This document shows, piece by piece, positions 39,131 to 48,194 of a DNA stretch of 64,000 bases. The stretch covers positions 3,658,001-3,722,000 of the forward strand of contig OY763072.1 of the NCBI GenBank assembly GCA_963666865.1. The letters are read 5' to 3'. The notes beneath the pieces are model-generated. The model was not told the origin of the DNA and did no database searches. It saw only the letters and a list, made by a program, of their open reading frames with translations. The stretch comes from Bin87 sp963666865. GTDB taxonomy: Bacteria > Chloroflexota > Dehalococcoidia > Lucifugimonadales > UBA3495. Position 1 is the first letter of the stretch. Each line of letters starts with the position of its first letter. Both the position numbers and the translations under genes were made by a program.

Positions 39131-40835
39131 GCAGACACGACTGAAAGTACCACACTTGGCGACGCTCATGGCCAGCGCAACGCTGGCCGTCGTGGTTGCC
39201 GTAGCCATCGCGTTCGCGCCCGGCAACGCCGAGGCGCAATCGCCACCGGCCACGCCAGCCAGCGTTACCCTGAACCGCGCCGACGGAACCGTCACCGCCA
39301 GCGGCTATGCCGTCTCCGGCGCGACCAAGTACCACATCACCTACAGCTCCGACGGCAAGAAGAGCTGGAGCCTAGCCGCCTTCAACCACACGTCCAGCAG
39401 CATCACCTTCGACGCCACCAATTCCAAGACCTACGTCGTCGCGGTGCGCGCCGGCAACGACGCCGGCTGGAGCGGCTGGCGCAACTCAGCGCCCATCGGC
39501 CCTTACGTAGACCCAGCCGTCACCCCACCATCCGCGCCCAGCGCCGTCTACGTGAGGCACAAAGGCCACATCGTCAACTTCTCGTGGAACACGCCGTCCG
39601 GCGCCACTTCGTACAACGTGAATGGCTCGGCCAACAACAAGGCCAGCTGGACGAGACTTGCCAGCGGCTACGGCAAAAACAAGGCGCACATCAAGGCGAA
39701 GGCCAACAAGACCTACTGGATCGCAGTCCAAGCTTGCAACAGCGGCGGCTGCTCCGGGTGGACTAACTCAGGGCCGGCGACGCTGCCGAAGCCAGTCAGC
39801 AACCTACAGACTACGACCACTACGGCTGACGGTACCAGCAGGATCAACGCCACATGGTCAGCAGCCAGCAAAGCCAAAGCGTACAACGTCAACCACAGCA
39901 GCGACGGTGGCAAAAGCTGGAAGAGGATCCACAGCAACCAAAAGAAAACCAGCGCCAAAATCCAGCTGAAGTCCAGCTCGGTCAACGAGCACCACATCGT
40001 CGCCGTGCAAGCCGTCAACGGCCACAGTACCAGCCATTGGCGCAACGCCGGCGCAACGTTGCTGACCACAAGCGAAACGAAAGACACCAGCGCGACCCTA
40101 GCGATCTCAAACCATTACCATGGCGAATGGTGGCTTAAGAATCACATAGGGAACATAGACTGCGTCAAGAAAGCGGGGAAATCCGCCGCCATAGATACCC
40201 TCAGATCAAGCACGTCCTACACCTATACGGCGCATGGGTCCGCCAATTGTCCAGAGAATAGCAGGCTGGCATCGGTAACATTCTCAACAGCCAATGCTAA
40301 TCAACCTATCGGTGGCAACGTCAGCAACCTAGCGAAAGAGTCCGACACACTAGGCCAAGGCGTCTGGCACGGGTACGCTGTCGGGTTCCGAACGAGCAAC
40401 AACCCCGGGGGGTACATTCTGGACAGCGTCACCATGAGGTTCATGGCTAAGCAAGGCACCGCGAGCAGTTTCACCGCGAAGATCGTCACCCCAGCAGAAA
40501 ACGACGAACCAAACGAATCCGCCGTCGCCGTCTGCGAACTCGCAGGAAGCAGCAACCCCAGCGAAGCCACGGACTACGTGTACGAAGCAACAAGCGACAG
40601 CTGCAAACTCGCAGCCAGCACGCACTACTTCATACTGATGAACCAAAGCGATAACGCCAGTCGGTACGAGAATACATACGTCGTGGACACAACACTGTCC
40701 AACAATGAGGTCAACCAGCCCAGCGGTTACGGCTGGAGAATCGCCGACAAATCGTACAGGAAGTACCTGCCCGACAAATGGTTACACGAAGAATTCACCA
40801 GCTTGGTCAAACTGGACTCAAGGTACCAGCAGTAA
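39129..40835 (+). CDS. Secreted FN3-repeat protein, paralogue 1
   Basis: 568 residues from a GTG at 39129 with AAAGGAG upstream. A signal peptide (about 1-37, hydrophobic core LMASATLAVVVAVAIAFA, cleavage near AEA-QS) is followed by about three fibronectin-III modules (40-130, 132-220, 222-320). The modules carry SGATKYHITYSSD and WSGWRNS. A WYYKA-type module with two cysteines follows (325-395), then a C-terminal domain (398-565) of the kind SNLxxxx...GYxLDSVTMRF...ASTHYFILM. It has no catalytic motif. It is most diverged of the four paralogues and uses its own leader. A role in surface contact or binding is inferred from FN3 content. Confidence 0.85.
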   Translation: MQTRLKVPHLATLMASATLAVVVAVAIAFAPGNAEAQSPPATPASVTLNRADGTVTASGYAVSGATKYHITYSSDGKKSWSLAAFNHTSSSITFDATNSKTYVVAVRAGNDAGWSGWRNSAPIGPYVDPAVTPPSAPSAVYVRHKGHIVNFSWNTPSGATSYNVNGSANNKASWTRLASGYGKNKAHIKAKANKTYWIAVQACNSGGCSGWTNSGPATLPKPVSNLQTTTTTADGTSRINATWSAASKAKAYNVNHSSDGGKSWKRIHSNQKKTSAKIQLKSSSVNEHHIVAVQAVNGHSTSHWRNAGATLLTTSETKDTSATLAISNHYHGEWWLKNHIGNIDCVKKAGKSAAIDTLRSSTSYTYTAHGSANCPENSRLASVTFSTANANQPIGGNVSNLAKESDTLGQGVWHGYAVGFRTSNNPGGYILDSVTMRFMAKQGTASSFTAKIVTPAENDEPNESAVAVCELAGSSNPSEATDYVYEATSDSCKLAASTHYFILMNQSDNASRYENTYVVDTTLSNNEVNQPSGYGWRIADKSYRKYLPDKWLHEEFTSLVKLDSRYQQ

Positions 40836-40883
40836 CCCGAGTCCCTCAAAAAACGCAACATCGCAACGCGCCATGCACACCAG

Positions 40884-40906
40884 CCGCGCCGTCTGTGACG
40901 GCGCGG
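40884..40906 (+). terminator. GC-rich hairpin after FN3 paralogue 1
   Basis: CCGCGCCGTC (40884-40893) and GACGGCGCGG (40897-40906) pair perfectly around TGT. It is followed by CCTCTTC rather than a T-run, so termination efficiency is uncertain. It lies 48 bases after the stop. Confidence 0.55.
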
Positions 40907-41094
40907 CCTCTTCGCCACCAAGTATGCTATTACCCACTACATTCGCACACAGCGCGACAAGCCAGCAAAAGGCCGCTGCCCGCTGGCGAACTCCACGCTA
41001 GGCAACGACAGTACGTTGTGGTTCTCGTAGCTGGATACCTGCATACCTTGGGTGAACGGCAACGCCAGCGCCATGCCACGCGCCACCACTCCCG

Positions 41095-41175
41095 ATAGTG
41101 GCGTCCAAGAACCACAAACCCAGTAGGTCTAGGCTGTTCTCCGTACACCAGTAGGCCAAGGCTCATATCAAAGGC
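41095..41175 (+). repeat. FN3 gene relic, left copy
   Basis: 81 bases that match 52276-52356 without gaps (about 86 percent by eye). Translation in pieces gives VASKNHK, RSRLFS, KAHIKG, similar to the second FN3 module of paralogue 1 (YNVNGSANNKASWTRL...KAHIKAKAN). A stop interrupts the frame. It is debris of an FN3 gene. Confidence 0.65.
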
Positions 41176-41233
41176 AATGACGTACTACGCCATTATCGGG
41201 CATAATCCGATTCTATATCATTCCAAACGCGCA

Positions 41234-41283
41234 TATAATCTTATAAAATGCTATCGCGCTTGCACTACCGGCCGCGATAGCAT
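41234..41283 (+). promoter_or_regulatory. TATAAT box and perfect hairpin upstream of FN3 paralogue 2
   Basis: TATAAT at 41234-41239 lies in an A/T-rich island but has only a poor -35 (TTCTAT at 41211). Just downstream ATGCTATCGCG (41248-41258) pairs perfectly with CGCGATAGCAT (41273-41283). The pair would sit at the 5' end of the transcript, about 70 bases before the start codon. Confidence 0.5.
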
Positions 41284-41351
41284 GGACCAAGTGGCACCCA
41301 CACTTGCCGATAGGCAACGGGCGGGAGATTACGCAGATTAGGAGACGGACA

Positions 41352-44300
41352 ATGCTGAACGGATACTTGACCCGACGACCCGCCGTCTTGCTGACTGCCA
41401 TCGCCGCCCTGCTGGCGGGCGCGCTGGTGCTGGCCTACGCCGGCGTTCCCCTAGCCGAGGCGCAATCGCCGCCGGGTACGCCGTCCAGCGTCAGCCTGAC
41501 CCGCGCCGACGGGACGGTTACGGCATCCTGGCCGGCCGTCTCCGGCGCCACCAAGTACCACGTTACCTACAGTTCCGATAACAGGCAGAGCTGGAGCGCG
41601 GCGTCGGACAGCCATACGTCGAACAGCATCACGTTCAACGCCGACAACGGCAAGACGTACATCGTGGGCGTGCGGGCCGGCAACGATGGCGGGCAGTGGA
41701 GCGGCTGGCGCAACTCGCCGTCCATCGGCCCCTACACGCCGCCCGACCCCGATCCTACTCCCACGCCGACGCCGACGCCGACACCCACGCCGGCGCCCAA
41801 CCCGCCGGGCACGCCGCCCTCGGTGACGGTGACGCGGGGCAATGGCACCGTCTCCGCCGACTGGCCCGACGTGAGCGGGGCCACCAAGTACCACGTCACG
41901 TACAGCACGGACAACAAGCAGAGCTGGTCTCACGCGACCTCGGCGCGCCCGTACAGCGACGTTACCATCAACAACACGGACAACGGCAAGACGTACATCG
42001 TCGCCGTGCGGGCCGGCAACTCCGCCGGCTGGGGCGGCTGGCGCAACTCCGATCCGGCCGGCCCCTACGTCACCGCACCGGGCGCGCCGGCATCGGTGAC
42101 GGTGACGCGGGGCGACGGAACGATTACCGCCAGTTGGGACGCGCCGGCCGGGGCGACGAAGTATCACGTAACCTACAGCGCCAACAACAAGCGGACGTGG
42201 ACGGCGGCATCGGACAGCCACACGTCCAGCAGCATCACCATCACCGCCAACAACGGCAAGACGTACCACGTGGCGGTGCGGGCCGGCAACAGCGCCGGCT
42301 GGAGCGGCTGGCGCAACTCGGCGGCCTCGGCCCCGACGGCCACGCCGGGCATCATCGTGCAGGACAGCAGCGGCAACGCCATCACCAGCCTGACGGTGCC
42401 CGAAGGCGGCGAGGCCACCTACCAGGTCAAGCTGGCGTCCAAGCCCGACGCTTACGTGGAAATCTGTATCGGCCTATCGGTGCGGGACCGCAACGACGGC
42501 AGCATCACGTTCAAGGGCGAGCCGGCGGGCACGGTGGCGATCAAGGTGCCGTTCACGCCGGAGAACTGGGACACCGCCCAAACCGTCACGCTGGTGGCCG
42601 CCGAGGATGACGACTCGGACAACGGCGTGCGGGACGTGATTAACGACACCAGGGACTTCGTGGAGTATTTCTCCGGCGCCGTCTGGCTGGAAGTCACCGA
42701 GATTGACAACGATCCCATCCCCGGCCCCGACAACCTCAGCGTAACGCCCGGCGACGGGTACATGGACATTGCCTGGGACGCCGTGAGCGGCGCGACGGGC
42801 TATGACGTAAAGGCCCAGGCGGCCAGCACGTCGGGCTGGATCACCGTGGCCAGCAACATTACGACCACCTCGCACCGCTACACCACCAGCGCCACGATTG
42901 ACAAGGTGGGGGTGCGCTCCCGCAACGCCAACGGCCCCGGACCGTGGACGGAATTGTCCCGCGCGCCGAACGAAAACTGGTTGAACATGGTGCAGCAGTC
43001 CGGCGGCGCGTCGTTGCAGGGCGGAGCCATGGCCATGTCCATGGCATCGGCGCAGTCTCAAACCAAGCTTACCGCGCCGACGTTGGGAACGATAACCCGC
43101 GAAAACAGCCGGGATCCCAGAATCGACGTCAACTGGACGGCGGTAACGGGCGCAACCGGATACTACGTCGTCTGCTCCAGCAGCAACGGCTGGAGTTGGT
43201 GGCGATGCGGCACTGTTACTTCCGGTTCGACAACCACCGTAAGCATTACAGAAGAGAAGCAATCAGGTGTGGAACTGGGCCGCAATCGGAGCTACACGGT
43301 TGCCGTGCGCGCCGTCAACGCAACTCCGGCAGACGCCAGCGATTGGACCGTATCGGATGAAATCCATCCGGTCATCCAATATCTCACGGGCCTCACCGCC
43401 ACACGCGGGAACGGCTCAATCACCGTGTCGTGGACGCCTAACCCTCATACCACCGGCTATCAGATAGATTGCGCCGAAGTTGACACGACTCAATCATTCA
43501 CTCCGCCGTCGTACACCAGTTGCGCCACACTGACCAACCAGGATGACACCGCGACGAAGCACACCGTTACGCTGCCGCACAGCAGCAACTCGTCTTACAC
43601 CATTGATAACAGCAAGACTTACGACATACGGATAACCGCCACCAACCAGTGGGACACGGGCGGCAAAGCCAAGATATTCGTGCCGCTGGTTGGCCCGCTG
43701 AGCCTGGGCGCAACGACCGTCGGCACGACGACGGCGACCATTGCCGTCAGCAACTTCACCGCCGCGTGGTGGTACAAGCGCACCACTCCCAGCGGCGACA
43801 ATACCTGCCACAGCGTTGCCGCCGGCACGGCCTCGGCCAACCTGGGCAGCCTGACGTCGGGCGTATCCTATACCTACAAGGCATACAGCGCGTCGGGTTG
43901 CACTAGCGCGAACGAAATCGCATCGCTGAACTTCACGACCGGCTCCAGCGTCAGCAACCTAAGCCAAGCATCGGACAACTTTGGCGTCAACATCCACAGC
44001 AATTACGGCGCGGGAATCGGCTTCACCACGGGGGATAACGGGGGCGGCTACACGATACGCAGTGTGACCGTCAAGTTCAGAGACAATAACGGAAATCCCA
44101 CCGGATTCAATGCGGCGATTCACGCGGACAGCGGCGCCGGCCGGCCGGCGAACTCCGCGCTCTACTCCCTCGTCGGCGACGCCCCCACCGGTGCCGGCCA
44201 AATCACCTATACCTGCTCCGGGTCTTGCAGTGTAGCCGGAAGCACGGTCTACTACGTGGTGATAACGGGTACCGGCTCCGGGTCGCAAAACGCCTACTTC

Positions 44301-45710
44301 TGGGACACGACAGCGGCGACTACCGAAACAAACTCGCCGAGCAGCTTTGGCTGGTCCATCGCCGACGACGCTAGGGTCTATTACAACAATGGCTGGAACA
44401 CCCAGACCAATTGGACCGGCCTCTTCCAGGTCACGGCGACGAAGAACCCCAACCTGACTACGTCGGACGTTATCGCCAATGGGGCGACGCTCAACATAGA
44501 CAACTACACCGGCGTCTGGTACTACAAGGCGACCAGCGGGCCGGATGCGACCTGCCAGGGCCCGGTCAACGGGACAAGCCAGGACGTCAGGGGCTTGACC
44601 AAAGGCAGCGCCTACACTTATTCGGCGTACAGCGACAGCGGCTGCACGACGCTGCTGGCAACGGCGGCGGCGTTCACCACGCCGACGATTGGCGTATCTA
44701 ACATCGGCGAGAACGGCGCCGATCTGCTCATGTCCAACTATTCGGGAACGCAGTGGTGGTACGACGCGGACACCGGGCCGGACTCCACTTGCAAGGGGCC
44801 TATCAGCACCAGGAACCCCGTCACCTTGAGCGGCCTGACCAAGGGGACGCCGTACAACTACACGGCATACAGCAAGAGCGGTTGCGCGAACGCAGACTTC
44901 ATCACCAGTGCCTACTTCACAACCACGGCGGTTGAGTTGACCGTATCGAGCATCACCGGCACCACGGCGACGCTCAAACTCGCCGGCCACAGCACCGACT
45001 GGTACTACAAGGCAAACGCCGCGCCGGATAACACCTGCAAAGGCCCCGTCACCAATAGCTCGGCTACTAGTACCAAGGATCTGACGGGCCTGACCTCCGG
45101 CTCGACTTACACCTACGAGGCTTTCAGCGACAGCACATGCACCACGGCGAACCGGCTGGCAACGGCGACGCCGTTCACCACGGGCGCGTCATACGCAACC
45201 AACCTGAACAGCGCCAAAGCTGGAGGATCGGTCATCAGTAGCGCGGTCAAGCAGGCAGTGGCGTTCACCACCGGCAGCAGCGCCAACGGTTACACCCTGT
45301 CTAGCGTGACTATGCCGCTCCGTCAGATTGACCCGGCTGCGACCCTGACGATTACGCTGCATCAGATGGATGGTGCGGGGACGTACAGCGCGAGCAGCAG
45401 CCCGTCCGACACGGTACTGGCGACGCTAACGGGAACTGACCCCAGCAGCGCGTCGTGGGCCGATACGACCTACACCTGCTCCGGCAGCGGTTGCAGTCTC
45501 TCGGCAAGCACCACCTACTTCATCGTGGCGACAGGCTCCCGCGTGTCGGACTACGCCTGGGCCTACGCGACCGCCAACACCGAATCCACCTACCCGACCA
45601 ACAGCGGTTGGGACATCGGGTACGGTCACAACAAGTCGTCCGCGGGCAGGCCCTGGTCCTCGCCCAGCGACCACCATCCGGTGCAGGTTGTGTTCACGAC
45701 GACGCCGTAG
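41352..45710 (+). CDS. Large secreted FN3-repeat protein, paralogue 2
   Basis: 1452 residues from the ATG at 41352 (SD GGAGACGGACA; longer in-frame start at 41304 rejected). Signal peptide to about residue 37 (AEA-QS). Then three near-identical FN3 modules separated by a Pro-Asp-Thr linker (41-135, 150-240, 243-335), a Calx-beta-like domain (about 340-455: VPEGGEATYQVKL ... VTLVAAEDDDSDNGV), and more diverged FN3 modules to about 800. A WYYKA-type module, an anchor-like domain (about 885-1030), three or four further WYYKA modules, and a second anchor-like domain at the C-terminus complete it. No LPXTG, sorting signal or enzyme motif is seen. It is probably an exported binding or adhesion protein. 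Confidence 0.87.
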   Translation: MLNGYLTRRPAVLLTAIAALLAGALVLAYAGVPLAEAQSPPGTPSSVSLTRADGTVTASWPAVSGATKYHVTYSSDNRQSWSAASDSHTSNSITFNADNGKTYIVGVRAGNDGGQWSGWRNSPSIGPYTPPDPDPTPTPTPTPTPTPAPNPPGTPPSVTVTRGNGTVSADWPDVSGATKYHVTYSTDNKQSWSHATSARPYSDVTINNTDNGKTYIVAVRAGNSAGWGGWRNSDPAGPYVTAPGAPASVTVTRGDGTITASWDAPAGATKYHVTYSANNKRTWTAASDSHTSSSITITANNGKTYHVAVRAGNSAGWSGWRNSAASAPTATPGIIVQDSSGNAITSLTVPEGGEATYQVKLASKPDAYVEICIGLSVRDRNDGSITFKGEPAGTVAIKVPFTPENWDTAQTVTLVAAEDDDSDNGVRDVINDTRDFVEYFSGAVWLEVTEIDNDPIPGPDNLSVTPGDGYMDIAWDAVSGATGYDVKAQAASTSGWITVASNITTTSHRYTTSATIDKVGVRSRNANGPGPWTELSRAPNENWLNMVQQSGGASLQGGAMAMSMASAQSQTKLTAPTLGTITRENSRDPRIDVNWTAVTGATGYYVVCSSSNGWSWWRCGTVTSGSTTTVSITEEKQSGVELGRNRSYTVAVRAVNATPADASDWTVSDEIHPVIQYLTGLTATRGNGSITVSWTPNPHTTGYQIDCAEVDTTQSFTPPSYTSCATLTNQDDTATKHTVTLPHSSNSSYTIDNSKTYDIRITATNQWDTGGKAKIFVPLVGPLSLGATTVGTTTATIAVSNFTAAWWYKRTTPSGDNTCHSVAAGTASANLGSLTSGVSYTYKAYSASGCTSANEIASLNFTTGSSVSNLSQASDNFGVNIHSNYGAGIGFTTGDNGGGYTIRSVTVKFRDNNGNPTGFNAAIHADSGAGRPANSALYSLVGDAPTGAGQITYTCSGSCSVAGSTVYYVVITGTGSGSQNAYFWDTTAATTETNSPSSFGWSIADDARVYYNNGWNTQTNWTGLFQVTATKNPNLTTSDVIANGATLNIDNYTGVWYYKATSGPDATCQGPVNGTSQDVRGLTKGSAYTYSAYSDSGCTTLLATAAAFTTPTIGVSNIGENGADLLMSNYSGTQWWYDADTGPDSTCKGPISTRNPVTLSGLTKGTPYNYTAYSKSGCANADFITSAYFTTTAVELTVSSITGTTATLKLAGHSTDWYYKANAAPDNTCKGPVTNSSATSTKDLTGLTSGSTYTYEAFSDSTCTTANRLATATPFTTGASYATNLNSAKAGGSVISSAVKQAVAFTTGSSANGYTLSSVTMPLRQIDPAATLTITLHQMDGAGTYSASSSPSDTVLATLTGTDPSSASWADTTYTCSGSGCSLSASTTYFIVATGSRVSDYAWAYATANTESTYPTNSGWDIGYGHNKSSAGRPWSSPSDHHPVQVVFTTTP

Positions 45711-46027
45711 GCGTGGGTCTGGGAGGGCCGACAGACTGCGCCGCCGCTGGCCTGCGGGAGTGGGTTGGCGGCGGCGCGTCGCCAGCATCGAGATGCGCCG
45801 GATCAGCGGACCATCAGGAAGGACCGTCAGCGTCAACCTGTGAACGACTACTGCCGCGAGAGAAAAGATGAAACACCGCCACCGGACAGCGTGACTCCTG
45901 CTGACGGGCGAGCCGATTTCATACACGCAGGTCGCGGCAAACGAAGAGGCGTTGCTGCACGTGGCGATGTCCATGCTCAGCCGACACCACGTACGGGGGA
46001 ATGATTATGTGGATTGGGAGACTGGCC
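45711..46027. other. Intergenic region between FN3 paralogues 2 and 3
   Basis: No gene. A perfect inverted repeat GCGCCGCCGC (45738-45747) / GCGGCGGCGC (45768-45777) could act as a transcript end; there is no T-run. The last bases carry the conserved GGGAGACTGGCC ribosome site of paralogue 3. Confidence 0.6.
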
Positions 46028-48106
46028 ATGCCGAACGGATACTTGACCGGACGACGCGCCGCGGCCCTGCTGACCATCATCGCCGTCCTAGTGGGGGGCG
46101 CGCTGCTGCTGGCCTACGCCGGCGTCCCCGGAGCTGAGGCGCAATCGCCGCCGGCTACGCCGTCCAGCGTTAGCCTGACCCGCGCCGACGGAACCGTCAC
46201 CGCGTCGTGGCCGGCCGTCAGTGGGGCTACCAAGTACCACGTCACCTACAGTTCCGACAACAAGCAGAGTTGGAGCGCGGCGTCCGACAGCCACACCGGA
46301 ACCAGCATCACCATCAGCGGCGCCGACAACGCCAAGACGTACATCGTTGGTGTGCGCGCCGGCAATGACTCCGGCCAGTGGAGCGGCTGGCGCAACTCCG
46401 ACGCCATCGGCCCCTACACGCCGCCGACGCCGGACCCCGATCCGCCGAGCGCGCCGTCATCGGTAACCGTGACTCGCGGCGACGGGACGGTCACCGCCGA
46501 CTGGCCGGACGTGAGCGGGGCGACCAAGTACCACGTCACTTACAGCACCGACAACAAGCAGAGCTGGTCGCTGGCGGCCTCGTCGCACCCGAACAGCGCC
46601 ATCACCATCAACAACGCCGACAACGCCAAGACGTATATCGTCGGCGTGCGGGCCGGCAACGACGCCGGCTGGAGCGGCTGGCGCAACTCGCCGCCGGCCG
46701 GCCCCTACGCTCCCGAACCGACGCCGACACCCACGCCTACGCCTACGGAACCGCCGGACAGCCCGACGCAGGTAACCGTTACCCGCGGCGACGGCAGCAT
46801 GACCATCACGTGGCCCGCAGTCGACGGAGCATCCGGCTACACCGTCCTGGCCAGCAGCGTCCGCAACACCCAGTGGTACACCAAGTCCCAAAATCAGCAG
46901 GGCACCAGCCTGACCGTAACCGGACTCCAGAACAGCCGCGCTTACCACGCCGCCGTTCGCGCCGAGAACTCCGCCGGCGAAAGCGAGTACCGGGTATCGG
47001 CCGCCGCCGCCCCGTACTCGGCGCACAGCGGCGACCGCCCCGAGTCCGTGACCCTCACCCGCAGCCACAAGAAGCTGACCGCCAAGTGGCAGTCGGGCTG
47101 GCAAGCCACCAGCTACCACGTCACCTACACTTCCGACGGCGGGCAGAGCTGGTCCTTGGCTGCCCTGAACCATCCCGTGGGCAAGGGATACACCGTCATC
47201 GAAATCCCCGACGCCGACAACGCCAAGACCTACACGGTGGGCGTCCGGGGACGCAACAAACACGGAGACAGCGGCTGGCGCAACTCCAACGCCATCGGCC
47301 CCTTGAACATCAGGTTGGCAGTCAGCGACATCGCGCCCACCACGGCCACGATAACGCTGTCCAACCACGACGGAGACTGGCATTACAAGGCCAACGCAGC
47401 CCCGGACGACTCCTGCTCCGCCGCCCAGAGCAGCGCCACCGTGAACCTCACCGGGCTTTCGTCGGGAACCACCTACACCTACGCGGCGTACGCAGACGCC
47501 GCCTGCTCAAACCTGATGGCAACGGCGGCAGCCTTCACCACCGGAAGCGTCGTGACCGTCGGCAACCTCAACAAGACCACCGGCGCCTACGCCTACCAGG
47601 TGGGCCGCGTGCACGAACCGCACATGAAAGCCATGGTGCGGCACTCCACCCACTTCACCACCGGCGGCAACAGCGACGGCTACACGCTGAACCAGGCGAC
47701 CGTGATCCTGGGTGCGCCCCACGGCTCGCCCACCGGGTTGACGGCGAAAATCTACAGCGGCATCGTCGCCAGCGACGGCAAGAACCTGCCCAACGCCATG
47801 GTCAAGAGCCTGGGGCAGCAGACTCCCACCAGCAACGGCGAAGTAACCTGGAGTTGCAGCGACAGCGGCACGGGATGCGACCTGTCGGCGAACACGACGT
47901 ATCACCTGGTGTTGGAAGGGGCCGCCCCAGCGTCGGGCGACCACCACTACACCTGGGCGACGGCCCATTCGTATGCCCAGGTAAACGAGCCGGCCGACGC
48001 CGGCTGGCTGATCAGCAACCGCGGATTCCGGCAGGATGACGACGGAGCCTGGGGCGGCGGCGGGCACATTCCCGGCAAATTGAGCGTGACGGCGACACCC
48101 AAGTAA
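46028..48106 (+). CDS. Secreted FN3-repeat protein, paralogue 3
   Basis: 692 residues from the ATG at 46028 (PNGYLTGRRAAALLT). The signal peptide is close to that of paralogue 2 and also ends in AEA-QS. Four FN3 modules (about 40-130, 137-225, 235-330, 333-425) are followed by one WYYKA-type module (DWHYKANAAPDDSC, about 430-500) and one anchor-like C-terminal domain (about 505-690). The first two FN3 modules are almost identical at DNA level to those of paralogues 2 and 4, pointing to recent duplication or gene conversion. A long overlapping plus-strand frame (46378-48039) is only an Arg-rich shadow. Confidence 0.87.
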   Translation: MPNGYLTGRRAAALLTIIAVLVGGALLLAYAGVPGAEAQSPPATPSSVSLTRADGTVTASWPAVSGATKYHVTYSSDNKQSWSAASDSHTGTSITISGADNAKTYIVGVRAGNDSGQWSGWRNSDAIGPYTPPTPDPDPPSAPSSVTVTRGDGTVTADWPDVSGATKYHVTYSTDNKQSWSLAASSHPNSAITINNADNAKTYIVGVRAGNDAGWSGWRNSPPAGPYAPEPTPTPTPTPTEPPDSPTQVTVTRGDGSMTITWPAVDGASGYTVLASSVRNTQWYTKSQNQQGTSLTVTGLQNSRAYHAAVRAENSAGESEYRVSAAAAPYSAHSGDRPESVTLTRSHKKLTAKWQSGWQATSYHVTYTSDGGQSWSLAALNHPVGKGYTVIEIPDADNAKTYTVGVRGRNKHGDSGWRNSNAIGPLNIRLAVSDIAPTTATITLSNHDGDWHYKANAAPDDSCSAAQSSATVNLTGLSSGTTYTYAAYADAACSNLMATAAAFTTGSVVTVGNLNKTTGAYAYQVGRVHEPHMKAMVRHSTHFTTGGNSDGYTLNQATVILGAPHGSPTGLTAKIYSGIVASDGKNLPNAMVKSLGQQTPTSNGEVTWSCSDSGTGCDLSANTTYHLVLEGAAPASGDHHYTWATAHSYAQVNEPADAGWLISNRGFRQDDDGAWGGGGHIPGKLSVTATPK

Positions 48107-48194
48107 CCGTCTCAAGCACACGCCAGAATCGCGGAACAACCGCGCCAGACGCGCCCCACGCTATCCAATCAACCAACCGACCCGGAGACCGACC

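Larger units (their letters stand above)
40836..41351. other. Intergenic region between FN3 paralogues 1 and 2
   Basis: No intact gene. It contains a strong GC hairpin after paralogue 1 (40884-40906), an FN3 relic (41095-41175) and a promoter and hairpin region (41234-41283) before paralogue 2. Confidence 0.6.

Noticed and set aside
46378..48039. 553-codon Arg/Gln-rich frame inside FN3 paralogue 3
   Set aside because: Same strand, shifted frame of the FN3 gene; low-complexity RRQRRR sequence and no signal peptide.
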